Part shown: piece after piece, positions 17,450-26,052 of the stretch
Layout: every line of letters begins with the position of its first letter
Numbering within the stretch: the first letter of the stretch is position 1
NCBI GenBank assembly: GCA_964487545.1
Contig: CAZARI010000014.1
Span: 3,124-67,123, forward strand
Length of the DNA: 64,000 bases
Direction of reading: 5' to 3'
Source of the DNA: SKUL01 sp964487545
Lineage (GTDB): Bacteria; Bacteroidota; Bacteroidia; Flavobacteriales_D; SKUL01
Notes under the pieces: model-generated
Databases searched by the model: none
What the model was told of the DNA's origin: nothing
Seen by the model: only the letters and a program-made list of their open reading frames with translations
Program-made: the position numbers and the translations under genes

Positions 17450-19534
17450 ATGAGATTGCACTGGTTTAAATATATTTCACTCATAATCTGCACCATTGCT
17501 GGGCTTGGCACAGTTTCTTCTGCATTGGCTCAGGAAGCAGATACAACGCAGACCGTACTAAAACCAAGAATTGAAATCGGCACCGGAAGGCTCTCATTTT
17601 ACGGTGATGTCGGTAATAATCTACGAAGCTACAGCCCACTGGTAGGAAACTTCGGCGGCCACTTTAAAATTGGCGCTCCTCTCTATCACTTTCTCGACTT
17701 TGATGCTTACGCCATGTATGGCAAGCTCACTGTTTCGGAAACCTCCGGAAATCGTCGACTAAATTTCTCGTCGCAAATCAGAATGATGGGGGCCGGATTG
17801 ACCTACAACTTCGGCAACTTTCTAAAACCGGGATACGAAATTGCACCCTACATTTCGATTGGAATCGCGGGATTTGAATTCCTCTCTAAAACGGATTTAT
17901 ACGACGGAGCCGGTAACCGCTACCACTACTGGAGCGATGGCTCCATTCGCAACCAAGCTGAAAATTCACCGCAAGCTGCCCACGCCATAGAAATTCAGCG
18001 CGACTACACGTTTGAAACCGACGTCAGGGAGCTTCGCGAAGATCAGATCGGAACCTATCCTGAACGCTCATTTGCCATTCCAGTCGGGGTTGGGGCCGTT
18101 TTGAATCTAACCGAACACTTGCGATTACGCCTTGGGGCCGAAATGTATTTCACATTTACCAACAACATCGACGGAGTGACCGACGAAAACCGCGGAAGTG
18201 GATTCGGAAATTCCCGCAACGATTGGTTTTTATACACCAACGCCGGAATCAGCTACAACTTTGATGTTCAGAAAAAGAAACCCAAATCCGCTCCTGCCTT
18301 CACTGGCGAGGACTGGCTGGCGATGGATGATGAGGATCAGGATGGCGATGGAGTGAGCGACATGACCGACCTTTGCCCCAACACCCCGGCAGGTGTAGCG
18401 GTCGATGCGCATGGTTGTCCGGTGGATGGCGACGGTGATGGCGTGCCAGATTACCTCGATCTGGAACCGAACTCGGCAGCCAACGCCTTTGTCGATGCCG
18501 ATGGAGTAACCATTTCTGACGATTACTTCCTGAACAGCTATCTGTTTTGGATTGATTCTATTTACGACATGAACTATCTGACTTCGCGAATCGAAACCGC
18601 AAGTCTTCCCGAAAGAAAAGCCGGAAAAAAATCCGATCGAAAATTCCATTTCAAGGTAGAAGAAAACGATGGTTTATCCACCGAAATGATTCAGCGCATC
18701 CTCAGTATTCCAGATATTCATGCGGTTGAGCACAACGATGAACACATGTTTTTAATTGGTGAGTATACCGAGTTATTCAAAGCGGTGGAGCGAAAAATCA
18801 ACCTCGAAGCCGACGGCATAAGTGGTAGTGTCATAGCGTTCGACAACGGCCGCTATATTGCTGTGGATGATGAATCCGCTCCAATTGAAGCCGATCTGCG
18901 CAGACTAACCCGTGTGGACGAGGATTACGATGATGAACTTTCTGAACCCACTTTGGATGTTGTTTATCGTGTTCAAATTGGCGCTTTTGAAAATCCGTTG
19001 AGCCGTGATATTTTCTCGGATGTACACAGCCTGATCACCATCAAAGGAACCGATGGGCTGACCCGATATGTGAGCGGTTCGTTTACAGATCTTCAGAGTG
19101 CCGCAAACCACAAGGTAGATCTGTTGTTGGGTGGGTTCGAAGGTGCATTTGTAACAGCCTACCGCGGCGGGAAAAGAATTTCCCTGACCGAAGCCGGAGC
19201 CATTGTTTCGGGAACAGACGACCGTACACAAGAAGTGTCCTCACCGAGTTTTGACTTATCTCTCGTTAAATTTAGGGTGCAAATTGCCGCCTATCGCGAC
19301 GAAGTTCCAACCGATATTCTCGATCAGTTTATTGAGCTTGGGGAAATTCGTCCCATGCGCGGAGCCGACGGCGCCACCCGCTACGTCTTTGGCGAGTTCG
19401 ATAATTATCAGGCGGCAGCACAAGCCAAAGAGCGAATTGCCTCAGAACAGTTCAAAGATGCTTTCGTTATTGGTGATTTCAACGGTCAATTGATTACGGC
19501 ACAGGAAGCTATTCAAATGCTCAATCAGAACTAA
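17450..19534 (+). CDS. Outer-membrane beta-barrel protein with TSP3-type Ca repeats and tandem SPOR-like domains
   Basis: A 694-residue protein. A signal peptide (ending SSALAQ near residue 28) precedes an OmpA-type barrel of about 240 residues (alternating strands such as LRLRLGAEMYFTF). Thrombospondin type-3-like Ca-binding repeats follow (DEDQDGDGVSDMTDLCPNTP and DGDGDGVPDYLDLEPN, residues 295-345), then a variable region. Two tandem SPOR-like domains end the protein: VYRVQIGAFENPLSRDIFSD near 505 and KFRVQIAAYRDEVPTDILDQ near 605, each closing with an AFV-rich strand and an EA(G/I)AI helix. The layout suggests an outer-membrane anchor reaching into peptidoglycan. It is 39 bases downstream of the other SPOR gene and shares its C-terminal domain type. 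Confidence 0.8.
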   Translation: MRLHWFKYISLIICTIAGLGTVSSALAQEADTTQTVLKPRIEIGTGRLSFYGDVGNNLRSYSPLVGNFGGHFKIGAPLYHFLDFDAYAMYGKLTVSETSGNRRLNFSSQIRMMGAGLTYNFGNFLKPGYEIAPYISIGIAGFEFLSKTDLYDGAGNRYHYWSDGSIRNQAENSPQAAHAIEIQRDYTFETDVRELREDQIGTYPERSFAIPVGVGAVLNLTEHLRLRLGAEMYFTFTNNIDGVTDENRGSGFGNSRNDWFLYTNAGISYNFDVQKKKPKSAPAFTGEDWLAMDDEDQDGDGVSDMTDLCPNTPAGVAVDAHGCPVDGDGDGVPDYLDLEPNSAANAFVDADGVTISDDYFLNSYLFWIDSIYDMNYLTSRIETASLPERKAGKKSDRKFHFKVEENDGLSTEMIQRILSIPDIHAVEHNDEHMFLIGEYTELFKAVERKINLEADGISGSVIAFDNGRYIAVDDESAPIEADLRRLTRVDEDYDDELSEPTLDVVYRVQIGAFENPLSRDIFSDVHSLITIKGTDGLTRYVSGSFTDLQSAANHKVDLLLGGFEGAFVTAYRGGKRISLTEAGAIVSGTDDRTQEVSSPSFDLSLVKFRVQIAAYRDEVPTDILDQFIELGEIRPMRGADGATRYVFGEFDNYQAAAQAKERIASEQFKDAFVIGDFNGQLITAQEAIQMLNQN

Positions 19535-19612
19535 CAGCACTAATCGCTGCAATGCCGATTGTAGAAAGCGGGCGTGTTTGATTTAAAAATGGCGGGAATA
19601 CCCTGAGTTTTT

Positions 19613-20674
19613 TTAATAGAATCGAATCACTTCGAGCACAAACGGTTCGAGGCGTTGCAACTGTTCAACACGCTCCACTCCGGCCAGTCGATTGTTGGTT
19701 TCGGGTAAGTAATCTGCCAGTCGCGGATCGCTGGCATTTTGCGCGAGTAATCCCACCAGATAAGTAGATTTAACGATCTGTACTCCCTCATCGGTAGCTA
19801 CAAGAATGGCGACTACATTGCCATTCTTGGAAATCACCGGACCACCGGATAGGGCCTCAGCATCGGCGAGTTCTACAGCGTAATAATCAAATACGCCGTC
19901 TTTATTGAGGGCTGTAATCAGGCCTTCTGTATATACCATTTTGCCGCCTTTGCGGGCGGTGGCCATAATTTCGGTATTCTGATAAGCCTGGGTGGTAGCA
20001 AGCCGATACGGCAGCCGGTTTTCGGAATTCCAAGCATCGGTGAGGCGAAGCACTGCCACATCGAGTCCCTGATCTTGTAGTACGATTTCTGCCCTGTACT
20101 CCGTAGAGTCGTTTTGCCGCAGCCGAAAAAATTTGGCCTCTCGCAAGGGAGAATACTGTGTAATGAAATAACCTTTTTGACTGATCATAAAAGCCGTTGG
20201 ATTGCTTCCAGATGCCGCGGTTTCGTCCACCTGCTCTTCGGAGGTGGCAACGGATGGATCCACGTCTGCTTCCGCATCGACTAATACGGATTCCTGTTCG
20301 GAATAACTTTCGGCCACTCTTGGTTCTTCGGTCTGGATTACCTGACTTCCGTTCTTGTTGAGATTCCACACCAACACCACAACACCAACTATCACTGCCA
20401 CTACGGCAATCAGTGCTAATAATTGATACTTCGCGCGATGGTCCGACACCGCATCGGTCGACCAATCTCTGGATTTGTAATTTTCGTTGAGCAACACCAT
20501 CAGCTCTTCATAGCGCTTTTGCTGACGTATGTTATTTACCAGCCGTCCAAATTTCTCATACCTGAGCCGAAAATCCGAGTCGGATTCAATCCGGTGATTA
20601 AAGGTTTCCTCCTGCTCGGGTAAGAGCTCACCCCGATAGGCGCGTTCAAATAACTCGATGTCTTTTTCGGCCAT
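19613..20674 (-). CDS. Single-pass membrane protein with degenerate trypsin-like domain, partner of the ECF sigma factor
   Basis: A 353-residue protein: a cytoplasmic segment of about 80 residues (MAEKDIELFERAYRGELLPE, similar to anti-sigma N-termini), one TM helix (84-104), an acidic linker, and a trypsin/HtrA-like domain (about 155-320). The Asp (D205 in LDVAVLRL) and Ser (S276 in ALSGGPVISKNG) of the triad are recognisable, but the His position in GYFITQYSPL is Ser175, so it is probably not an active protease. The ATG lies one base after the sigma-factor stop, implying coupled translation. By analogy with anti-sigma factors it may hold the sigma factor at the membrane and sense a peptide or envelope signal outside; that is inference. 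Confidence 0.72.
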   Translation of the reverse strand: MAEKDIELFERAYRGELLPEQEETFNHRIESDSDFRLRYEKFGRLVNNIRQQKRYEELMVLLNENYKSRDWSTDAVSDHRAKYQLLALIAVVAVIVGVVVLVWNLNKNGSQVIQTEEPRVAESYSEQESVLVDAEADVDPSVATSEEQVDETAASGSNPTAFMISQKGYFITQYSPLREAKFFRLRQNDSTEYRAEIVLQDQGLDVAVLRLTDAWNSENRLPYRLATTQAYQNTEIMATARKGGKMVYTEGLITALNKDGVFDYYAVELADAEALSGGPVISKNGNVVAILVATDEGVQIVKSTYLVGLLAQNASDPRLADYLPETNNRLAGVERVEQLQRLEPFVLEVIRFY

Positions 20675-20675
20675 G

Positions 20676-21200
20676 TCAGTAATCTTCCAGAAGTTTTTTT
20701 AGTGCCTTTAACTTGCCTTTTTTTGCGCTTTCCTCAACAGAAAAACCCATTCGCAGTGCAATTTCAGAGAGTGCTATATTGTTGGCGTAGTGCTCGCGAA
20801 CAATAGTCCTTCCGGGTTCGGGAAGTGTTTTTAGGCGAGTAGAAAGATTTTTGACCTCGGCCAAACGGGTACTGATTCGCAGTTGATCCAGTTCCTGATA
20901 TTCGTGAATGTGGCGAACATTACTCTGATCCATACGTTTTTCGCGCATTAAATCATTCCAGAGGATGCGAGAGATGGAATAGATATAAGTTTTCAGATCG
21001 GAATTTTCAGGCACTACATTTTCACGAATGCGCTGAATCAGAACAAACACGGCATCGTGAAAAATATCCCGCGCCTCGTTCATGGTACCGCTGTTCTGGG
21101 TAATAAACTCCAGTATCAGCGGAAAGTTATTATGGTAAAGCTTCTGAATCGCTTTGGGACTCTGCTCTGTCAACTCACTGAACTGAATCCTGTCCTTCAT
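20676..21200 (-). CDS. ECF-type RNA polymerase sigma factor
   Basis: A 174-residue extracytoplasmic-function sigma-70 factor with no extra domains. Region 2 is seen in FHDAVFVLIQRIRENVV and LKTYIYSISRILWNDLMREK, with the promoter-melting helix. Region 4 is seen in LKTLPEPGRTIVREHYANN followed by the helix-turn-helix IALSEIALRMGFSVEESAKK. It directs RNA polymerase to a small regulon. The next gene, one base downstream, encodes a membrane protein with an anti-sigma-like cytoplasmic tail, the expected regulator. A -7 box of the housekeeping type lies 25 bases upstream of the ATG. Target promoters cannot be told from the window. Confidence 0.88.
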   Translation of the reverse strand: MKDRIQFSELTEQSPKAIQKLYHNNFPLILEFITQNSGTMNEARDIFHDAVFVLIQRIRENVVPENSDLKTYIYSISRILWNDLMREKRMDQSNVRHIHEYQELDQLRISTRLAEVKNLSTRLKTLPEPGRTIVREHYANNIALSEIALRMGFSVEESAKKGKLKALKKLLEDY

Positions 21201-21225
21201 ATCCCGGTTTTTTAGTGACGATTTT

Positions 21226-21233
21226 CAAATGTA
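21226..21233 (-). promoter_or_regulatory. -7 box upstream of the ECF sigma gene
   Basis: On the minus strand the sequence is TACATTTG, an exact TAnnTTTG, ending 25 bases before the sigma ATG at 21200. No TTG is found 17-23 bases upstream. It suggests that the sigma/membrane-protein pair has its own housekeeping promoter. Confidence 0.45.
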
Positions 21234-21304
21234 ATTATACTGATACATTTTTCGGACTCACACAAAGGACTTTACCTGATTATTCGATGAATTGGGTTAT
21301 TTTA

Positions 21305-24097
21305 TCAACGAACGATCAGTTTCATAATCTCATTAGAATCGTTTTCAGGGTTTCGGAACCGAACAAAATAAACACCCAGCGCCAAATGATCAACGGCAAC
21401 CTGCTGCGATTCGCTAACTACGCTTTGCATCACCAACCGACCACTGATATGATAAATTTCCATTTCTGCCGATCGAACGTCATGGGGCAACTGCACAAAA
21501 AACGCATCGCTGGCAGGATTGGGAAAAATACCAAACGATTGAATCAATGAATGATCGTTTATGTTATCGCAAATATCATAATGAACTGTCACGATTGATT
21601 GATCGCTGTTGCAATCCCCACTAACCGTATACATGAACTGATAAACACCGTCCCCCGGAAGGTTACTCAGAAAGAGTACATTACCGAGCAATGCGCCTGA
21701 CTCGTCGAGGTCGGTCCATGATCCACCCGGATGTTCGTCTTCGAGCAATTGTTGCAACACCACCGATCCGGTGAAATCAGTGCAGTAGGAAACGGAAACA
21801 TCCGCTCCGGCCGAAACCAGCTCCACCTCCTGCTCCACGATAAACACCCCGTTTCCGGTAATGGATTCAGTTTCGCTTCCAATGCGTAAATAATACATTC
21901 CGCCTTGGTAAGCATCAAAAGTGAGCGAGGAAGCAAGCACTCCACATTCGTCTGATTCGCTGCAGGCCACTACTTGGAGGTCGCCGTCTTCGCAAGAGTT
22001 TTCATATACCACCATCCGAGTCTGAAATTCTGAAAGTGCACAATTAGACCAAGTCACCGGTCCGGTGCAGGTGGCCGTGTATATATACCAAAGGTCGTTG
22101 TACACCTGATCGAAACTGCAGTCACCATTGAGTTCATCGCCCCAGGTAAATGACGCTTCATTGGTGTAGGACACGTATTGATTCGTAAATGCTTCAAAAA
22201 CATCCCCACAGGTATTGTTGTAGTTATCGGGGTAGCAGTCGCTAGTGATGATGTACGACTGGCTTGTACATGCCGGATCGTTCAACGATTCGACCATCAT
22301 AATCGCCGAGGCCTGATTGGCAAAAGGACCAAAAGTATAAATACCCGTTTCGCTAATTACCAGAGGATCTCCGCCAGCATCACCATAAACCATGTAGGGT
22401 GCCTGGTTGCCCAGCGTAATGACATGGGCATTCACATAAAATCCGTAGAAATCATCGAGGCCATTGCACACGGTTTCGTATCCAATCACCGGCATGGCAC
22501 ACACTTCGGTGCAAGTTTCGGTAAGGCTAAATGTGCCCGATCCGCCGCCAACGCCCGGAAAAGATCCCAACCGAATTAGGTAGGATTCGCCCAATACAAC
22601 ATTCCACTGCACGGTAGATTGGGTGTTGCCGTCATCGTCGTTGCAAGCGATTAGGTTCAACAGGTTGTCTGGACAAAATTCCGCGTAAACTGCCAAACGG
22701 GTATCCAGAAAAGTCCCTCCTACCGTACTTACTTCGGCAATACCATCGCAGGAAGCAATGTACTGATACCACAAATCATTTTCAATCTGCGACCCACCCA
22801 CAAAGGTGCAGTGTGTATTTTCGAAATGCGACGGCCCATCGGTAGTGGCCTGTATGTTATTGAATGGTATAGACTGAGCTGGTGTAATTATTTCAGCATT
22901 GCTGCAAAGATCGTTGGCCGGCACATCGTCGCTACAACTTTCAATAAGCGAGAAGGTTCCAGAGCCACCATTAGAGATATCGCTGTTTCCCAGCCGCAGG
23001 ATATACTGTTCGCCAGGCTCAATTTCCCAGCTCACCAGGCTTTGACTAAACCCGAGATAATCGTCGTTACAAGCAACCAAGTTGCTTAAATCCTGAGGAC
23101 AATCACCGGCATAAACGGCAATTCGGGTATCGAGGGTGGTTCCTCCCAATGTGTTCATCGTTGCCGTGCCCTGACAGGTGGCGGTAAAAGAATACCAGAT
23201 GTCATTGTGAATGACCGGATCTCCGAAAAAAGTGCAGGTGGCATCACCGCTATGGTCGGGGCCATCGGTGGTGGCGTTGAAAGTTGAAAATTCGATCTGT
23301 GGTGAGGCGGAAATGGTAATGGCATCAGCGCAAAACTGATTCGATGGTGGTTCCTGACCTTCGCAAATTTCGATAAGATTGAATGTTCCGTTTCCGCTGC
23401 CGGGTCCAGGCGATTCACCTATTCTGATCAGATACACTGCGCCGCTGCTTATTTCCCAGCTCACTTGGCTCTGATAGCTGTCACCAAAATCGTCATTACA
23501 AGCCAAAAGTTGAGCCGATCCGGGAGGGCAGGCAAAGGTATAAACGGCAACTTTCGTGTTGAGGGTGGTTCCTCCGATGGTTGAAACGGTAGCTGTTCCG
23601 TTGCAAGACGGCGTGTATAAAAACCAAACATCGTTTTCGATCTGGCCTTGTCCGTCCACATTGCAGTCTGCCCCAGGATGGGCCAAACCATCGGTAGATG
23701 CGGCAAAAGTTGAAAACGGAATGCCCGTTGCCGGATTGACAAACTGGGCCGAAAAACACGCGTCGTTGGCCGGCGGACCAGTGCAGGTTACGATGGTAAT
23801 GTCTACTGTTGCGGATGCTCCACCGGAAACGGTGTAGGTATAAATGCCTTGAATATCGATTGCCGGAGAAAACAGCCCATCGGCAACCACTATGCCATCG
23901 GGATCGGTCCATTCGCCGTCTGAATCAGGGTTTCCGTTGAGTGCATCGATCAATGCAAAATCAGCATCGCTACTGCATACACTAATCATTGTGTTTTCTC
24001 CGGGATTGGATGCACCGGTTGCGGAAATCGAAAAGCAAACAACAGCTAAAAGAGTAGAGATGATCAGTTTCATCAGAAAAATTTGCTGGTTCATCAT
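21305..24097 (-). CDS. T9SS type A-sorted cell-surface protein with PPC-like repeats
   Basis: A 930-residue secreted protein. After a signal peptide (an internal Met9 may be the true start) comes a short Ig-like segment. Three clear copies of a 140-residue domain follow (about residues 109-246, 251-386, 390-528) and a divergent fourth (about 625-765). Each copy has ND.C at the start, ENDVWFLYT or HNDIWYSFT, AC(N)DD, a Y-L-I-R-I/L-G strand and GxGTF at the end, resembling bacterial pre-peptidase C-terminal domains. The last 75 residues are a type A sorting domain (FGIFPNPASDAFFVQL to GVYFVRFRN and KLIVR), which sends the protein through the type IX system to the surface. Ligand unknown. Confidence 0.88.
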   Translation of the reverse strand: MMNQQIFLMKLIISTLLAVVCFSISATGASNPGENTMISVCSSDADFALIDALNGNPDSDGEWTDPDGIVVADGLFSPAIDIQGIYTYTVSGGASATVDITIVTCTGPPANDACFSAQFVNPATGIPFSTFAASTDGLAHPGADCNVDGQGQIENDVWFLYTPSCNGTATVSTIGGTTLNTKVAVYTFACPPGSAQLLACNDDFGDSYQSQVSWEISSGAVYLIRIGESPGPGSGNGTFNLIEICEGQEPPSNQFCADAITISASPQIEFSTFNATTDGPDHSGDATCTFFGDPVIHNDIWYSFTATCQGTATMNTLGGTTLDTRIAVYAGDCPQDLSNLVACNDDYLGFSQSLVSWEIEPGEQYILRLGNSDISNGGSGTFSLIESCSDDVPANDLCSNAEIITPAQSIPFNNIQATTDGPSHFENTHCTFVGGSQIENDLWYQYIASCDGIAEVSTVGGTFLDTRLAVYAEFCPDNLLNLIACNDDDGNTQSTVQWNVVLGESYLIRLGSFPGVGGGSGTFSLTETCTEVCAMPVIGYETVCNGLDDFYGFYVNAHVITLGNQAPYMVYGDAGGDPLVISETGIYTFGPFANQASAIMMVESLNDPACTSQSYIITSDCYPDNYNNTCGDVFEAFTNQYVSYTNEASFTWGDELNGDCSFDQVYNDLWYIYTATCTGPVTWSNCALSEFQTRMVVYENSCEDGDLQVVACSESDECGVLASSLTFDAYQGGMYYLRIGSETESITGNGVFIVEQEVELVSAGADVSVSYCTDFTGSVVLQQLLEDEHPGGSWTDLDESGALLGNVLFLSNLPGDGVYQFMYTVSGDCNSDQSIVTVHYDICDNINDHSLIQSFGIFPNPASDAFFVQLPHDVRSAEMEIYHISGRLVMQSVVSESQQVAVDHLALGVYFVRFRNPENDSNEIMKLIVR

Positions 24098-24111
24098 GGC
24101 GAATGTACCGA

Positions 24112-24119
24112 CAAATTTA
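24112..24119 (-). promoter_or_regulatory. -7 box upstream of the PPC-repeat surface-protein gene
   Basis: Minus-strand TAAATTTG matches TAnnTTTG; it ends 14 bases before the ATG at 24097. A TTG lies 15 bases upstream (24135-24137). It suggests the gene can be transcribed separately from the protease gene upstream. Confidence 0.4.
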
Positions 24120-24160
24120 AAACTATGAAATACCCAATTGCCAGATATTAAAATACTGCC

Positions 24161-25846
24161 CTAATAGCGTGCTATTTTTTGACTGATGGCCGGACGGTCG
24201 CTAAAATGAAAGGTAACAATATACATTCCCGCTGGTTGCTCGGTGAGGTCAAGCTGAAGTGTGCCTCGATCAACCGGCAGTTCGGCGACGCGTCTTCCCA
24301 CAACAGAATAAATGGTAATGCGGTCAATTTCGGATTCATATCCAGCCAGGTCAACAGAAAATGCACCGTGAGTAGGATTGGGATAGATGGAGAGTAACTC
24401 AGCTATCGCTTCATCGGATTCGTCAATGGAAGAAGCCGATCCTTCGCAGGGCGCATAGCCTCCCATCAGCACGGTTTGACCGGTGTTGAGAGGGTCGAGC
24501 AGACCTCTTAGGTGGGTGGTCTGCGATCCGGAATTCGAATTCCAGTGGTACGACATTTTACCATACCAGTCGGGTTGGGTTTGTCCTCCCGGCTGCACCG
24601 AGTTGCAAAATGATGAACCTCCGGTAAGCGTTCCAACAATCAACCCGTTGTTGTCAAACAAAGGAGATCCTGAGGATCCGCCTTCGGTTACGCCATGTCC
24701 ATTTTCCGTGGCTGCCCAGTAAACCCTCCAGTAGGCCTGCGGGCCGCCCCAATCATACGATGTAGTCACGAAATTGGATGTGGAAGTAGAAATTTTCTTT
24801 GATTTTCCCGAGGGGTGATGGATCCCTACTCCTCCGCCGGAAATGGTGGTACTCTGCAAATTCCAGCCATTCCAGTAGGCGTTGTAATTTTCAGGAATAT
24901 CGTCGTTGATCAGCAGCAGCACAAAATCAGAACCTGACCCTGATCCACCGTGACTTCTTGCTGCCACCGTGCAACCCACCCTGAAATGGCTTTGGGGCGC
25001 ATAACCTGAACCGCACCCGGCTCTTTCGAAATTAAACACAAACCGCAGTTGGTTTAGGTATGTTTGGTTATTGATCACGTTATCTACACAGTGAAATGCG
25101 GACAACACATAGGGTGTGCAATCTTCGGCTGTGTTATTGATCAGTGAACCGCTGCACATATAAGTAGCCCCCCCGGAGGCCGAAACCCGCAGGTACACCA
25201 CTCCCCTTTTTTCGTCTTGCCAATCTTCACCTTCATCGCAATTCACATCCACCTGACAGTCTTCTGCTCTGGCATCGCGCGGGAAATCGAGGAAACGGTG
25301 TCCCACATCCTGAATACCCATTCGTCCCTGACCAGCTACTGCTGCGGGCTCATAATACTCGATAATGGTGGTTTCTCCGTCAATCATTCCGGTGGAGTAA
25401 TATCCGGATTCAGTGTTATTTGCTGCGGTATACGCGCCAAGGTGTGCGCTGCGATCGGGGTTGTATAGATGCATTTCAGCACCTTGAGGAAGGTAAAAGT
25501 CATCGTAAAAGAATTCAAGAGAAAGGGCACCGGGCGAATGAACTCGAAGTTTCCAAATTCGGTCGCCATTCTCAAGATCGAACCACTGACCGTGGTTATT
25601 CATATTCAACCCCGCAGGAATTCGCCATCCATCAATCTGGGGCAGTCCCTCGCGTTCGTGGCGTTCCACTTCACTATTTACCATCGCCATATCGAGCGGC
25701 TGTGCGGTATAAGCCTCTTCTAGGGCATCATCATTGATGTTGAGATCCATTCTATAACTTATCGGATCTGAATACGTAATTTGAGCACTAAGGCCACTAC
25801 TAAGGAGAAGAAAAAGAAATAGAACAGACTTAGACAAATTCATCAT
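24161..25846 (-). CDS. Secreted trypsin-like (lysyl-endopeptidase-type) serine protease with T9SS type A sorting domain
   Basis: A 561-residue secreted protease of family S1. Signal peptide residues 1-21 (ends GLSAQ); a prodomain to about residue 210; a catalytic domain with H252 in VLSAFHCVDN, D307 in GSGSDFVLLLI and S392 in EGGSSGSPLFDNNG. All three catalytic residues are present, and the Cys-rich layout (CSGSLINN, RAGCGSGY) resembles Achromobacter/Lysobacter lysyl endopeptidase. The C-terminal 75 residues form a type A sorting domain (LLSIYPNPTHGAFSVDL, PAGMYIVTF). The likely role is digestion of external protein. It is on the same strand as, and 63 bases upstream of, the PPC-repeat surface protein. 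P1 specificity is inferred only from overall similarity. Confidence 0.9.
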   Translation of the reverse strand: MMNLSKSVLFLFLLLSSGLSAQITYSDPISYRMDLNINDDALEEAYTAQPLDMAMVNSEVERHEREGLPQIDGWRIPAGLNMNNHGQWFDLENGDRIWKLRVHSPGALSLEFFYDDFYLPQGAEMHLYNPDRSAHLGAYTAANNTESGYYSTGMIDGETTIIEYYEPAAVAGQGRMGIQDVGHRFLDFPRDARAEDCQVDVNCDEGEDWQDEKRGVVYLRVSASGGATYMCSGSLINNTAEDCTPYVLSAFHCVDNVINNQTYLNQLRFVFNFERAGCGSGYAPQSHFRVGCTVAARSHGGSGSGSDFVLLLINDDIPENYNAYWNGWNLQSTTISGGGVGIHHPSGKSKKISTSTSNFVTTSYDWGGPQAYWRVYWAATENGHGVTEGGSSGSPLFDNNGLIVGTLTGGSSFCNSVQPGGQTQPDWYGKMSYHWNSNSGSQTTHLRGLLDPLNTGQTVLMGGYAPCEGSASSIDESDEAIAELLSIYPNPTHGAFSVDLAGYESEIDRITIYSVVGRRVAELPVDRGTLQLDLTEQPAGMYIVTFHFSDRPAISQKIARY

Positions 25847-25901
25847 AAAAGTTTAAAGCGGATGTAAAAAAATGGGAGGGAGTCAAAAAGTATTATTCTG
25901 G

Positions 25902-25909
25902 CAAATATA
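25902..25909 (-). promoter_or_regulatory. -7 box upstream of the secreted protease gene
   Basis: Minus-strand TATATTTG is an exact TAnnTTTG, 55 bases before the ATG at 25846. It lies in the divergent 206-base gap shared with the S41 protease gene; apart from the two -7 boxes nothing else is recognisable there. Confidence 0.35.
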
Positions 25910-26026
25910 CAATCCTACGTTTCTCAGCGCTTACTTTTTATGCCAAATATTGTAAAGCAATAACAACAGTAACCCAGCTTAACGTTAATTAACTCAGCCC
26001 AAATAATCGATAGTTGTAAGAAAGGC

Positions 26027-26034
26027 TACTTTTG
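26027..26034 (+). promoter_or_regulatory. -7 box upstream of the S41 protease gene
   Basis: TACTTTTG matches TAnnTTTG exactly and ends 18 bases before the ATG at 26053. A TTG lies ten bases upstream (26014-26016). It supports the annotated start and predicts a leader of about a dozen bases. Confidence 0.5.
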
Positions 26035-26052
26035 TAAAGACACGTTTTTACT

